Shown here piece by piece: positions 26,107-35,539 of a DNA stretch of 37,758 bases. Position numbers and translations under genes: made by a program. Source of the DNA: Erysipelothrix sp. (GTDB taxonomy: Bacteria > Bacillota_I > Bacilli_A > Erysipelotrichales > Erysipelotrichaceae); the NCBI GenBank assembly GCA_012512805.1, contig JAAZDN010000033.1, positions 1 through 37,758 of the forward strand. Direction: 5' to 3'. Position 1 is the stretch's first letter; every line of letters begins with the position of its first letter. A model generated the notes under the pieces. It did not search any database and had not been told where the DNA came from. It worked only from the letters and a program-made list of their open reading frames with translations.

Positions 26107-26144
26107 TATGTACTACCATTATATCATGGCAATAATATACTATT

Positions 26145-27542
26145 TTATTTTACTGCGTTAAATTCGTCTTGGTTGAATGTACCGTCCCATTTGTCGATAA
26201 TGACAGCTGCGACCATTGCTCCAGCAACGTTTAACATTGTACGTCCCATATCTACGATTGGGTCGATTCCGAATACTGCACCGATGTTTGGAATAAGTTC
26301 TCCAAGTCCAATACCGTTTAACGTAACGGTTGCGGCTACTGTTGCTGTACCTGGAACTCCGGCAATACCGATTGATCCGATAGTAACAACTAATACTAAC
26401 ATTACATAGAATACGAAGTTAATTTCAATACCTGCTGATGCAGCAACTAAGATACCAAGCATTGCTGGGAATAAACCAGCACATCCATTCATACCGATTG
26501 AAGTTCCAAGTGTCGCAACGAAGTTTGCTGTTGATCCTGAAACACCCATGTCGTTTTCTAATGTTTGTAAAGTATATGGTAATGTACCAACACTTGAACG
26601 TGATGAGAAGGCAAAGACGAGTGTCGTAAATGCTTTTTTGAAGAAGACAACTGGGCTAATTCCAGTTAATGTTAGAAGGACAACATAGAAGAGTAACATA
26701 ATGATTACACCAACGTATAGTGCGATGATGAATCCACCCATTCCGATAATTGCTGCAACACCGCGTGAAATGATTGTGTTTGCGACAAGTCCTAAAACTC
26801 CATAAGGCATAAATTTAATAACGTTAATTAACATTGAGTTAATGACTAAACGTGCTGAGTCTAATAAGTCAATAAATGGTTTAACTTGTTCTGGTTTTTT
26901 AACGCTTAAGAAACGTAGTGAAGCTGCGAATAATGCTCCAATAATAACTGTAGAAACAACTTGTCCATTTGATGAGAATGTTGACATCATGTTGTTAGGA
27001 ATAAATCCTAGGAAAAATTGTGGGAAACTTTGTGATGCAATTGTACCCATACGATCAATTTGTCCTGCTGATAATTCTCCAACAAGGTTAATACTTTCAA
27101 GGTTAAATAACTTAACGACAACGATACCAACGATTGCTGAAACGGCAGTTGTACCAAGTAATACGATGAATGTTTTTGACGTTAATGTTTTAATACGTTT
27201 TGCGTCAACATCAGTAATTACTTTAATGATTGATAAGAATACAACTGGAACTGCGAGTAATTGGACAAGTTTAATGAATCCTGATCCAAGTAGTGCGAAC
27301 CAATCTGAGATTTCTTTTTGTGCTCCGTTGGCGTAGAGTGCATTGTTTGCACCTACGACATCAAGTAGAATACCAAGTGCTAGTCCTAAAACTAAACCAA
27401 TTAACATTCTATTTGAGAAACTTACTTTCTTTTTACCTAAGCTTCTTAGGAAAAAGATACTTGCGCCAAGTAATAATAATGCCACTAAAGTGTATACATT
27501 ACTTAAGCGTAGAAATTGCGTAAAAAATGGTGAATTAATCAT
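26145..27542 (-). CDS. tcyP: TcyP-like L-cystine:cation symporter (DAACS family)
   Basis: A 465-residue secondary transporter of the dicarboxylate/amino acid:cation symporter family. Two hydrophobic halves flank the substrate-site motifs FAFSSRSSVGTLP and GTSIGMNGCAG, then DPIVDMGRTMLNVAG. These resemble the cystine carrier TcyP of Bacillus (recalled as SRSSAG and NGCAG) more than the glutamate carriers. It lies 13 bases downstream of the flavoprotein gene with an AGGAGG site, so the two form one operon. Cystine is the best-supported substrate but is inferred from motifs and context. Confidence 0.83.
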   Translation of the reverse strand: MINSPFFTQFLRLSNVYTLVALLLLGASIFFLRSLGKKKVSFSNRMLIGLVLGLALGILLDVVGANNALYANGAQKEISDWFALLGSGFIKLVQLLAVPVVFLSIIKVITDVDAKRIKTLTSKTFIVLLGTTAVSAIVGIVVVKLFNLESINLVGELSAGQIDRMGTIASQSFPQFFLGFIPNNMMSTFSSNGQVVSTVIIGALFAASLRFLSVKKPEQVKPFIDLLDSARLVINSMLINVIKFMPYGVLGLVANTIISRGVAAIIGMGGFIIALYVGVIIMLLFYVVLLTLTGISPVVFFKKAFTTLVFAFSSRSSVGTLPYTLQTLENDMGVSGSTANFVATLGTSIGMNGCAGLFPAMLGILVAASAGIEINFVFYVMLVLVVTIGSIGIAGVPGTATVAATVTLNGIGLGELIPNIGAVFGIDPIVDMGRTMLNVAGAMVAAVIIDKWDGTFNQDEFNAVK

Positions 27543-27555
27543 AATTCTATTCCTC

Positions 27556-28890
27556 CTATTTCGCAGTATTCGCTGCGACGTTTAATGCTTCCCATGTTGA
27601 GGCAAATGGTGGTGCGTAACCAAAGTCCATAAAGCCTAAATCTTTTGTGCTCAGCCCAGCATAAATGGCTGTTGTTAAAGCCTGAATTCTTAATACAGCT
27701 TCACTCTCACCTGCTACTTGTGCTCCAAGTAGGACGAAGTCTTTTGCGTTATATATAAGTTTAATCATCACAGGTTGTTGATTTGGATAATAGTTTGAAT
27801 GGTTGTTCGCATTTACAAGTGTTGTTTTAATATCCAAGTTTAAGGCCTTAGCCTGAGCTTCAGTGAGTCCAGTACTTGCGGCTTCATAATGACCTGCTTT
27901 TAAATAACTTGTTCCGAGTGCTCCATTAAACTTAATCCAATCATCCTTATCTCTAACGATGTTACTTCCAATAATACGTCCCATTTTATTTGCATACGTT
28001 GCAAGTGGGATATACTGAATGCCTGAAAGTCGATGATTTACAGTTGCGCAGTCGCCTGCTGCAAAGACATCTTTCTTGGATGTTTGACCATAGTCATCTG
28101 TGATGATTGCACCATTGGATAACATATCTAACTTCCAGTCTAAGAATGCTGTATTGGGTTTAAAACCAATTGCTAAAATCACAACATCAACATCATAGCT
28201 ATTGTGTTCGGTAATAACCTGTGTCACTTCTCCATCCTTAACAGTGAAGTTCACAGCGCGTTCATTCAATACAACATTGATGTTCTCAGCTTTTAAGGAT
28301 TGTTCAATCTTCTCTGAGAATTCTGGATCGAAAACAGCATTCATCAGATGTGATCGAGAATGGATTAGTGTAATGTCTTTATTGAAAGGTGCTAACTGCT
28401 CCGCAACTTCAACACCAATGAAGCCACCACCAATAATAGCGATACGCTTAGTCTTGTCGAGATTGCTTTTTAAGCGATCAACGCTCTCAAGAGTTGTAAA
28501 GGTAAATACATTCTTACTGGTTACACCTTCAATGTTTGGAATTGTAGGTGTAGCTCCTGTCGCAATCATAAGCCGATCGTAAGTGAGATCACCTTGAGCA
28601 TCTGTCTCTAAATCGATGTATGTTACGGTCTTATTATCAAAGTCAACATTCGTAACTTCCGTTCTTAATAAGAGGTTGATACCTGATTTTTCGATTTGTT
28701 CAGGTGTACGTGCAAACATTTCCTGTGCATCACTAAATTGCTCACCTAAGTAATAAGGTAGACCACAGGCTCCAAATGAGATGTAATCTGCTTTTTCAAT
28801 AACGGTAATATTGGCATTTGGATTTTCACGTTTTGCTTTCGCTGCTACTGACATCCCTGCCGCAATTCCCCCAATTACAATAATTTCCAT
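27556..28890 (-). CDS. cdr: CoA-disulfide-reductase-like FAD-dependent oxidoreductase
   Basis: A 444-residue flavoprotein of the single-cysteine pyridine nucleotide-disulfide reductase group. It has an FAD loop at the start (VIGGIAAGMSVAAKA), the redox cysteine Cys42 in SFGACGLPYYLG, an NAD(P)H loop IIGGGFIGVEVAEQL, the FAD motif VFAAGDCA, and the dimerisation domain ending YAPPFASTWEALN. The cysteine context matches CoA-disulfide and persulfide reductases better than NADH oxidase, but NADH oxidase activity is not excluded. No rhodanese domain is attached. It is the first gene of an operon with tcyP, so cystine uptake and disulfide reduction are coupled. An AGGAGG site and a palindrome precede it. 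Confidence 0.85.
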   Translation of the reverse strand: MEIIVIGGIAAGMSVAAKAKRENPNANITVIEKADYISFGACGLPYYLGEQFSDAQEMFARTPEQIEKSGINLLLRTEVTNVDFDNKTVTYIDLETDAQGDLTYDRLMIATGATPTIPNIEGVTSKNVFTFTTLESVDRLKSNLDKTKRIAIIGGGFIGVEVAEQLAPFNKDITLIHSRSHLMNAVFDPEFSEKIEQSLKAENINVVLNERAVNFTVKDGEVTQVITEHNSYDVDVVILAIGFKPNTAFLDWKLDMLSNGAIITDDYGQTSKKDVFAAGDCATVNHRLSGIQYIPLATYANKMGRIIGSNIVRDKDDWIKFNGALGTSYLKAGHYEAASTGLTEAQAKALNLDIKTTLVNANNHSNYYPNQQPVMIKLIYNAKDFVLLGAQVAGESEAVLRIQALTTAIYAGLSTKDLGFMDFGYAPPFASTWEALNVAANTAK

Positions 28891-28902
28891 AATTTCCTCC
28901 TA

Positions 28903-28926
28903 ATATATGAACAAGCGCTCATATAT
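28903..28926 (-). promoter_or_regulatory. Palindromic operator, ArsR/SmtB-like, in front of the cdr-tcyP operon
   Basis: ATATATGA and TCATATAT are exact inverted 8-mers separated by ACAAGCGC. The core matches the metal ATPase operator at 14686-14707 at all but two positions over 20 bases (ATATGAACAA, variable GCGC or ACAC, TCATAT). It lies just ahead of the AGGAGG site of the first gene. The promoter itself is not clear; a TTTAAT at 28934-28939 is one candidate -10. Confidence 0.72.
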
Positions 28927-29034
28927 CCTTATCTATTAAACCATAAAAATACAAACTAATAAAGTAATATTCACTTTTCTCGCATAATTTTCACCTTACA
29001 CCATTCAACAATAAGGTTCCTCATAACTATTATA

Positions 29035-32000
29035 CTATAAGCCAATAAATTGTTCTAAATTTAAACTGTAAATATAGGCTTTGATTTCAAGATGTGGATA
29101 GGCATGTTTCATAGCATTTTTGTATCCATCAATCTGCTCTTGATAACGTGAAATAAATTCACTGGCATCATCAAGATGATCTGTCTTAAAATCAATGATC
29201 GTTAGGGTTTCATTATCATAGGCAAACATATCGATATATCCTTGTTTAACTCGTGAGCCCTCTTGATAAAGATAGGGCATTTCCTTATAAACTGTTTTTT
29301 GATTGAATTGCTCAATAAAGAAGGGATCGTGACTTAAGCGTACAAGTTTTTCTAAGCTTGATTGTGGTAGATTTGAATGTTCTTGTAAGTCTTCTAGCGT
29401 CCACTGATTTCCTTCCATAATTTCAAGTAAATGGTGAACGTGAGTCCCATAATCTGTCGCTTGATAATCACTTAAAAGATCGAGTGGATAGACGGTTGTT
29501 TTATAGCTTGGTTTTTCAATGTGCTCAATGACTTCTGCCTTAACAATTGGCTGTGCGAGCTGTGTCGCCTTTATTTGTTGTTCAAGATTGAAGTCTTGAA
29601 CGATTTCAACATACAAATGTCGTGAGGGATCATAATAGCTTGTGGCATGCATCCACTTTGTAAAGGATGAGCGTAATACCTCATCTTTAGAGAGTGTGAT
29701 ATATGAAGGTTCTTCATCCTCTTTAATACTGATCGTATCCACAATATATAGTTTATCTTGGGCTCTGGTTAGGGCAACATAAAGTAAACGCATATCTTCT
29801 TCAATGGCTTCTTGATGGTTTACTCGTTTAATCATACGATAAATAAGATTATCAAATTCTAAGCGTGAGTCTTCAAAAGATGACTTAATCGCAAGACCCA
29901 AAGTAGGATGTAAGCTAAACTTACTCGTTAAATCATTATCACGATACGTACTCTTGCTCATTAAAAAGACATTTTTAAACTGGAGTCCCTTTGAAGTATG
30001 AATGGTCATTACATTCACAACATTATCTTCATTACTAATTGAAGATCCTTCTTGAGCTTTAGCATCCTCATTTAAGCGACTGATTTTTAAGAAGTTATAG
30101 AGGCCGACATGTTTTTGGTCATACTCTAACACTAAATTGTAGAAGACATCAAAGTTAGTTCGGTTTTGTTTTGAAAGTTTTTGTTCATAAAAGTCATTGA
30201 TGAGCATGATCTCATCGACCATTTGAGTAATACTTAGACTGTCTTGTTGATAGTGAAGCTTATAGATGGTGTCCATTAATGTTGGAACCAATTGTTTTGC
30301 GGCCATAAACAGATCTTGATCTTTCAAATAGTGTTTCACAATATCATTCTCACTCACATCATACAACATTGTTAAGACACTCATTAGTGCAAGCTTATCG
30401 CTTGGATCATAAACAAGTTGTAAATACGCTAAGGTCAAACTGACCCCCTCTGATGCATACAAGCCATCAGATAAGGCAATAAAGTATGGAATGTTCGCAT
30501 CATCAAAGGCTCTTTTAAGCGGAAGTTTCATAGAGTGTGCATTGACAAGAATTGTAAAGTCCTTCCACTGTAGATTAGAATCAATATTCTTAAGTTCGAT
30601 AATCTGTGAGGCAATATAGGCTGCCTTAAGTTGAGCATTGTTTAAGTCTAGATGATCTTCAGATAAATCTTCACTCTTCTTATTAATAAGGTGGAGTTCA
30701 ACTGGATAGCTATCATGTTTTTGGCCTTCGGTACCAACTGTGACACTATCGTAGCTATTGTATGAACTGTTAAAGCCATCAATGTTCATCATCTGATTAA
30801 AGAGATGGTTATTGTAATCAACGATGGCGTGTTTCGATCTAAAGTTATTACTCAGATAGATTTGTTTGTGTGTAGCTGATGGTGGCTCATTCATCAGTGT
30901 TTGCATCAGTTGTGGTTTGGCACCACGGAAGCGATAAATGGATTGTTTAACATCACCAACACGGAAAATATTGTGTCCATTGCCTAAGAGTTCAATGATT
31001 GCGTTTTGAAGATCATTTGTATCTTGAAACTCATCGACAAGAATATCACTGATCAACAGTCGTAAACTTTTGGCTACCGCCTGATCATCTGCTTGTAAGA
31101 GTTGATAGGTTAAGGTTTCCATATCGTTAAAGGTAATCTTATTTTGCTTCTTAATCGCAGCTTGATAATAATTATAATAAAGAAGCGTGAGATCACGAAG
31201 GATGGTCAGTGGTTCTTCTAAAGTGCGAATCTGTTCTAAAAGTTCTTCCTCACTAAATAGATGACGTGCTAAAGTATCAAAGTGCTCATACAGTGTACTG
31301 CGCAAAGCGGTATATTCAGGCTGCTTACTGATGGTTTTATTCTCGAGTTTAACAAGCTCTTTAAAAGAAGCACGAAATGCACTATAGTTATGAGCATCCA
31401 AATAGGTGTGTAAGGTTTTGATTTCACTATAAAGTGTTTCAAGCCACAGGCTTTGATCGTATGCATTGACGCTTTCATCCAAATTGTCTACAAAACTCAA
31501 GGCATTGATGACGGTGTTTTTAATCTGATTAAGATGATCCTTTAGATCATCATAAAATAAATGTAAGAACACGTCTGGCAGATCATTGAGTGATTGATAG
31601 CTTTGATATGCACTAACACTATGCACAATGAAGGCTTCAGCATCCGTCGTTGAACTGGCCTTTGTGGCAATGGTTTCAATAAGATTGCTCAGATTATCAA
31701 GACGTAGTGGACTGCTTGATAAATGTGTCAGAAGCAATGAAATCTTACGTTGATCGTAGTTTTCTAAGACGGTATCAAAAACTTCATTTTTTAATGCCAG
31801 CTGATCACTATCAGAAATAATATTGCTCAAGGCACTTGGATTAAGATTAAGCACATAGTAATAATCTTTTAAAAGACTTAAACAGAAGGAGTGGATCGTT
31901 GTAATGTTGGCATCAGGAAGTAAGGTAATTTGTTCCATAATATAAGCGTCATTCGGATTCTCAGCTTGTTTACTCAGTAGCGCCTTCATCAGTCGGTTCT

Positions 32001-32190
32001 TCATTTCACTGGCTGCGGCATCAGTAAAAGTAAGGGCAACGATTTGATCGACACTGACTTTATCAATTAGAATACGCTTGAGCAAGCGTTCCACAAGTAC
32101 AGCTGTCTTTCCGGCACCGGCACTTGCTGAGACGGTGACATTTGTATTAAGTATGTTTATGGCTTCACGTTGTTCACTTGTCCACATCAT
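29035..32190 (-). CDS. addA: ATP-dependent helicase/nuclease subunit A
   Basis: The motor subunit of the AddAB double-strand-break resection enzyme, the RecBCD equivalent of Firmicutes. The 1051-residue protein has the UvrD-type helicase motifs: Walker A SASAGAGKTA near residue 25, ALTFTDAAASEMKNR, VDEFQDTND (Walker B), NNFRS, and MTIHTSKGLQF with LLYVALTRAQDKLY. The C-terminal RecB-like nuclease shows GTHVHHLLE and IIDFKTD. The ATG at 32190 follows AAGGAG and overlaps addB by 17 bases. It is shorter than the roughly 1200 residues of Bacillus AddA. Confidence 0.95.
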   Translation of the reverse strand: MMWTSEQREAINILNTNVTVSASAGAGKTAVLVERLLKRILIDKVSVDQIVALTFTDAAASEMKNRLMKALLSKQAENPNDAYIMEQITLLPDANITTIHSFCLSLLKDYYYVLNLNPSALSNIISDSDQLALKNEVFDTVLENYDQRKISLLLTHLSSSPLRLDNLSNLIETIATKASSTTDAEAFIVHSVSAYQSYQSLNDLPDVFLHLFYDDLKDHLNQIKNTVINALSFVDNLDESVNAYDQSLWLETLYSEIKTLHTYLDAHNYSAFRASFKELVKLENKTISKQPEYTALRSTLYEHFDTLARHLFSEEELLEQIRTLEEPLTILRDLTLLYYNYYQAAIKKQNKITFNDMETLTYQLLQADDQAVAKSLRLLISDILVDEFQDTNDLQNAIIELLGNGHNIFRVGDVKQSIYRFRGAKPQLMQTLMNEPPSATHKQIYLSNNFRSKHAIVDYNNHLFNQMMNIDGFNSSYNSYDSVTVGTEGQKHDSYPVELHLINKKSEDLSEDHLDLNNAQLKAAYIASQIIELKNIDSNLQWKDFTILVNAHSMKLPLKRAFDDANIPYFIALSDGLYASEGVSLTLAYLQLVYDPSDKLALMSVLTMLYDVSENDIVKHYLKDQDLFMAAKQLVPTLMDTIYKLHYQQDSLSITQMVDEIMLINDFYEQKLSKQNRTNFDVFYNLVLEYDQKHVGLYNFLKISRLNEDAKAQEGSSISNEDNVVNVMTIHTSKGLQFKNVFLMSKSTYRDNDLTSKFSLHPTLGLAIKSSFEDSRLEFDNLIYRMIKRVNHQEAIEEDMRLLYVALTRAQDKLYIVDTISIKEDEEPSYITLSKDEVLRSSFTKWMHATSYYDPSRHLYVEIVQDFNLEQQIKATQLAQPIVKAEVIEHIEKPSYKTTVYPLDLLSDYQATDYGTHVHHLLEIMEGNQWTLEDLQEHSNLPQSSLEKLVRLSHDPFFIEQFNQKTVYKEMPYLYQEGSRVKQGYIDMFAYDNETLTIIDFKTDHLDDASEFISRYQEQIDGYKNAMKHAYPHLEIKAYIYSLNLEQFIGL

Positions 32191-34762
32191 TATCAAGCTC
32201 CTTTTTTAGATTGGCATCAGCGTAGGGAATACTGCGCTTAAATTTAGTATGAGTATTATGACACAGGTGTGGTGCATCACAGTAGGTGTGTTGTCCTAAT
32301 GTTGGATCACTATCAATGATCCCTGCTTTTAAGTCAGTATAAATTTGGGTGTATACTGCTTTTAATACCGTTTCAATCGTATCAAAGTTATACAGACTTG
32401 ATGTTAAGATCATATCATCTTTAACCTTTAAACTGTTTGTAACAGAAGCATTCGAATAGACGTCCACAAGTTCCTTAAAGTGCCATCCTTTTAATTGATT
32501 GTGCTTCATACGTTGTTGGATATAATCATCATGTGTATATGCGGTTAAATAGGGCTTACTCTTTTTAACACTGTTCGCAACAACATTAAGGTAGCGCTCT
32601 TGCAGTGAAACATAATACACACCAGCAGGTTTTAAATTAAAGTCAGAACTTGCTGCAAGCATGTACGTTAAAAGTTGGAGTTGTTCACCCGCCTTAACCT
32701 TTGTAGCACTTAATAATTGAGGTGAACTCTTATAATCAAGAATGCGTACAAGATCATCTGCTTGATCGATGCGGTCAATCTTTCCACTTATATGAAGAGT
32801 GTCATTGATGTCAACATTAAAACCATGCTCTAAGGCAATCGGTTTAAAGAGTGTGGCCTCATCGTCGGCATGTAGCCGATTTAAGACGTGTTTGAAATGT
32901 ATTTTTAAATTTTCTTGAACAAGCAGTACCTTCACATCCTTAATAAAGTGAAGCGAACTAAAGGCCTCATCAATCATTGTATCAATGTGTTCAGCACTAA
33001 CAATCTGTTGATTTTTCATCTTTTCATTCATGATCGTTTCAATTAAGTTGTGGAGGACACTCCCCATGTATTTCGGTGAGAGTTCAGGCAATGATTGTGG
33101 GAAAATACGCAGACCATACTGAAGAAAATAGGAGTAAGGACAGCGTGTATACCTCTCAAGAGAACTGATGGATCCATATAAATGATCCTCTTTGAAAAAG
33201 AGTTCATCAGCAAGTTCAGGTTTGAGTGATCGTTGTTTAAAGATGAACGTATCATTTTCTAAAAGTGGATAACGTTGTGGTTTTTGATCTTTTTGTTGAG
33301 CAAAGTTCAATATTGAGAATGCCGGCTCAACTGCTTTGCCGTCCAAGTTCGCAAGTGGATAGAATATCGTCAGGTGTTTCGCATCCAAAAGATGTTCATA
33401 CTGTTTTAACTGTGCTTCAAAACGTGATTTCTTACTTGGATAATTTAAATGTTTAACATACTGCTCATCAATGATGCCCTTTAAACTTTTTAGACTTGGA
33501 AAGTTCTTACTCGTCGCACCAAGAATGATGACGTGATCCTTATTTACGTAGCGATGTTGATCCTTCGGTGTGATACGGATTGAATCATTACTTTGTAGTA
33601 CCGTTTTACTATGGAGCAGTAAGGCTTCAAGTTGAATCATTATGTCATCTGATTGTTGGAGTAAATGACGGTTTTCTCGTAAAATATTCGCAAGCTTATT
33701 TACATCAGGATGCACATGAAGTTCACTAAAGACATCAAAGATTTGGTTGATAAGAAGGCGTGGATCGACATCCATATCAAAGGCATTGATAAAAGATTTA
33801 ATGGCTTCAATATGATCAAAACTGGCTTCAAGTAAATGATTGTAGTGTTTAAGATCATACTGATTTAAAATGGCATCATGGATGGGCATGTGTTTAAACG
33901 ATAATAATGAATTCACATCAAACTTTAAAAAGTCATTAAGACTTCGAAGTGGGTTCAAATTTTCTAAGGCGAGTGGATTACTGCTTAGAAAAGAAACAAT
34001 GCTCTGCTCATCACGGCTGACTAATACATTTACAAGGTCATAGAACTTGATAAAGAGTGTATTTATTGAAGGTTGATCACGTTCAATTAAATGATAACGA
34101 GCATACACTTGTTTAATAATCGGTAAGTACTCATCATTTAAGGGGATCACTTGAACATGTTCAAGCTTATGTTTCACTAAATACTGCGCACTTGCTTCGA
34201 CCTCACTTCGAATATTATTTGCATAGTAAAGTTCAAGTGACTGCAGTGATGTTTGATCTTCTTCATAGTAAAGTGCCCCATGCTCTAATAATAAGTTGAT
34301 GAGTTTTTTCTCATACTCACTTTCATAATCATGATGTAAGATGTAAATATCTTTTAAGGGATGATTTTCCAAGTGAAGTTTAAGTTGATCAAACTGGTGC
34401 ACTTCAGAAGGTGTAGTATCTGAAAGTGCAGTATAAATCGTAAGTAAATCTTTATTTTTTGCACCCATCGTATCCAAGTCAGAAGTGTGAATATTAAAGA
34501 GATGCATATCAATATGAAAGTTTTTGATCGCTTGAATAAAGTCTTCATCAAAGACATAGTCCTTCAATACATGCAGCTGTTGATCACCTTGAAGTATCTG
34601 TCGTAGTCGATCATCATAATCATCATTTAAAGGGTGAATGATATCATCCACAAACACGTTTAATGGAACAATTTTTGTGTTCATTACAACGGTTTGATCA
34701 TCAAGTATTTTTTTTGCGATACGATCCTGTAAATAAGCGGGTCCAATATAAGTCTTACTCAT
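32174..34762 (-). CDS. addB: AddB/RexB subunit of the AddAB helicase-nuclease
   Basis: The second nuclease subunit, which in Bacillus also reads Chi. At 862 residues it is well short of the roughly 1150 of Bacillus AddB, and its N-terminus (MSKTYIGPAYLQDRIAKKIL) lacks a Walker A loop, as in RexB-type proteins. The C-terminal nuclease is intact: GSVLHNLIE, IDRID and ILDYKSS, then GEQLQLLTYML. The iron-sulfur region has Cys541 in TRCPYSYF and CDAPHLC (Cys828, Cys834), but the expected cysteine three residues before Cys828 is His825. It overlaps yigZ by eight bases and addA by 17. Confidence 0.9.
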   Translation of the reverse strand: MSKTYIGPAYLQDRIAKKILDDQTVVMNTKIVPLNVFVDDIIHPLNDDYDDRLRQILQGDQQLHVLKDYVFDEDFIQAIKNFHIDMHLFNIHTSDLDTMGAKNKDLLTIYTALSDTTPSEVHQFDQLKLHLENHPLKDIYILHHDYESEYEKKLINLLLEHGALYYEEDQTSLQSLELYYANNIRSEVEASAQYLVKHKLEHVQVIPLNDEYLPIIKQVYARYHLIERDQPSINTLFIKFYDLVNVLVSRDEQSIVSFLSSNPLALENLNPLRSLNDFLKFDVNSLLSFKHMPIHDAILNQYDLKHYNHLLEASFDHIEAIKSFINAFDMDVDPRLLINQIFDVFSELHVHPDVNKLANILRENRHLLQQSDDIMIQLEALLLHSKTVLQSNDSIRITPKDQHRYVNKDHVIILGATSKNFPSLKSLKGIIDEQYVKHLNYPSKKSRFEAQLKQYEHLLDAKHLTIFYPLANLDGKAVEPAFSILNFAQQKDQKPQRYPLLENDTFIFKQRSLKPELADELFFKEDHLYGSISSLERYTRCPYSYFLQYGLRIFPQSLPELSPKYMGSVLHNLIETIMNEKMKNQQIVSAEHIDTMIDEAFSSLHFIKDVKVLLVQENLKIHFKHVLNRLHADDEATLFKPIALEHGFNVDINDTLHISGKIDRIDQADDLVRILDYKSSPQLLSATKVKAGEQLQLLTYMLAASSDFNLKPAGVYYVSLQERYLNVVANSVKKSKPYLTAYTHDDYIQQRMKHNQLKGWHFKELVDVYSNASVTNSLKVKDDMILTSSLYNFDTIETVLKAVYTQIYTDLKAGIIDSDPTLGQHTYCDAPHLCHNTHTKFKRSIPYADANLKKELDNDVDK

Positions 34763-35372
34763 CTTTATCTACTCTCACTTTCACTTCTATTTCAATGGGA
34801 TCATAAGATTCAATCTGAATACTACCACGAGTAATTTCATTCATCTGTGGAACTAAATCATCGTTTGTATGCAAGTAAGTAAAGCTCACATCAATACCGT
34901 AGTCTTTTTCAAGGACATCATAGTCCTCAAGAAGACGTTCAATGTGATCAGCATACGTATAGGCGACATTTAATTTTGATTTTTTCATTAATTTAACTTC
35001 ATAAAGATCGGTTGTATTTAAGGCGTCATTCACTCCTTTAGAATAGGCACGAATAAGTCCTCCAGCTCCAAGTAAGACACCACCAAAGTAGCGTACAACT
35101 ACCGCAACAACTTGTTCCATTTCACGTTTACGTAAGATTTCAAGCATCGGAATACCGGCCGTACCTGAGGGTTCACCATCATCATTTGAGCGTTGATTCA
35201 TCTCATCTATTATAAAGGCTTGACAGTGGTGAGTTGCCTTTGGATGAAGTTTTTTAATGCTGTCAATATAGGCCTTTGCCTCATCAACAGAACTTACACG
35301 TTGAAGATACGTAATAAACTCTGATTTATTCACAATAAACTGATCAATAACCTCATTTTGAATTCGATACAA
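34755..35372 (-). CDS. yigZ: YigZ/IMPACT-family protein
   Basis: A 205-residue protein of the IMPACT/YigZ/YvyE family, whose eukaryotic members modulate translation; the bacterial role is not settled. The family core is plain: HHCQAFIIDE, RSNDDGEPSGTAGIPMLE and VVVRYFGGVLLGAGGLIRAY, followed by the ferredoxin-like C-terminal domain (about 130-205). The start is probably the TTG at 35372, eight bases after GGAG; an in-frame GTG at 35381 touches the ribosome site and is unlikely. Its 3' end overlaps addB, so it appears to be the first gene of yigZ-addB-addA. Confidence 0.88.
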   Translation of the reverse strand: MYRIQNEVIDQFIVNKSEFITYLQRVSSVDEAKAYIDSIKKLHPKATHHCQAFIIDEMNQRSNDDGEPSGTAGIPMLEILRKREMEQVVAVVVRYFGGVLLGAGGLIRAYSKGVNDALNTTDLYEVKLMKKSKLNVAYTYADHIERLLEDYDVLEKDYGIDVSFTYLHTNDDLVPQMNEITRGSIQIESYDPIEIEVKVRVDKDE

Positions 35373-35404
35373 AGCAATCACTCCTTCAGTAATTTTCTAC
35401 TTCC

Positions 35405-35413
35405 ATTGTAACA
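35405..35413 (-). promoter_or_regulatory. Extended -10 promoter for yigZ-addB-addA
   Basis: Reverse-strand TGTTACAAT, an extended -10 (TACAAT at 35405-35410) 32 bases ahead of the TTG start. It is divergent from the degV promoter about 100 bases away. Confidence 0.45.
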
Positions 35414-35507
35414 TAGCAACGACAAAATTCAGGATAAAAGGTCAGGTAATGAACATGAAAAAACTTGTGAAATATAATGATTCAAAGACAAGGTTCATCA
35501 GATCGCG

Positions 35508-35516
35508 TGTTATAAT
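35508..35516 (+). promoter_or_regulatory. Extended -10 promoter for degV
   Basis: TGTTATAAT with a perfect -10 hexamer at 35511-35516, 23 bases ahead of degV. A second TATAAT at 35473-35478 may be a further start point. Confidence 0.6.
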
Positions 35517-35539
35517 AGAAAAGATAGGGGGTTTTTAAA

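Noticed and set aside
26842-27336. Long open frame of 164 codons on the forward strand opposite tcyP
   Set aside because: It is antisense to a clear transporter gene, has no ribosome site and no coherent protein features; it is a shadow of the transporter's codon use.
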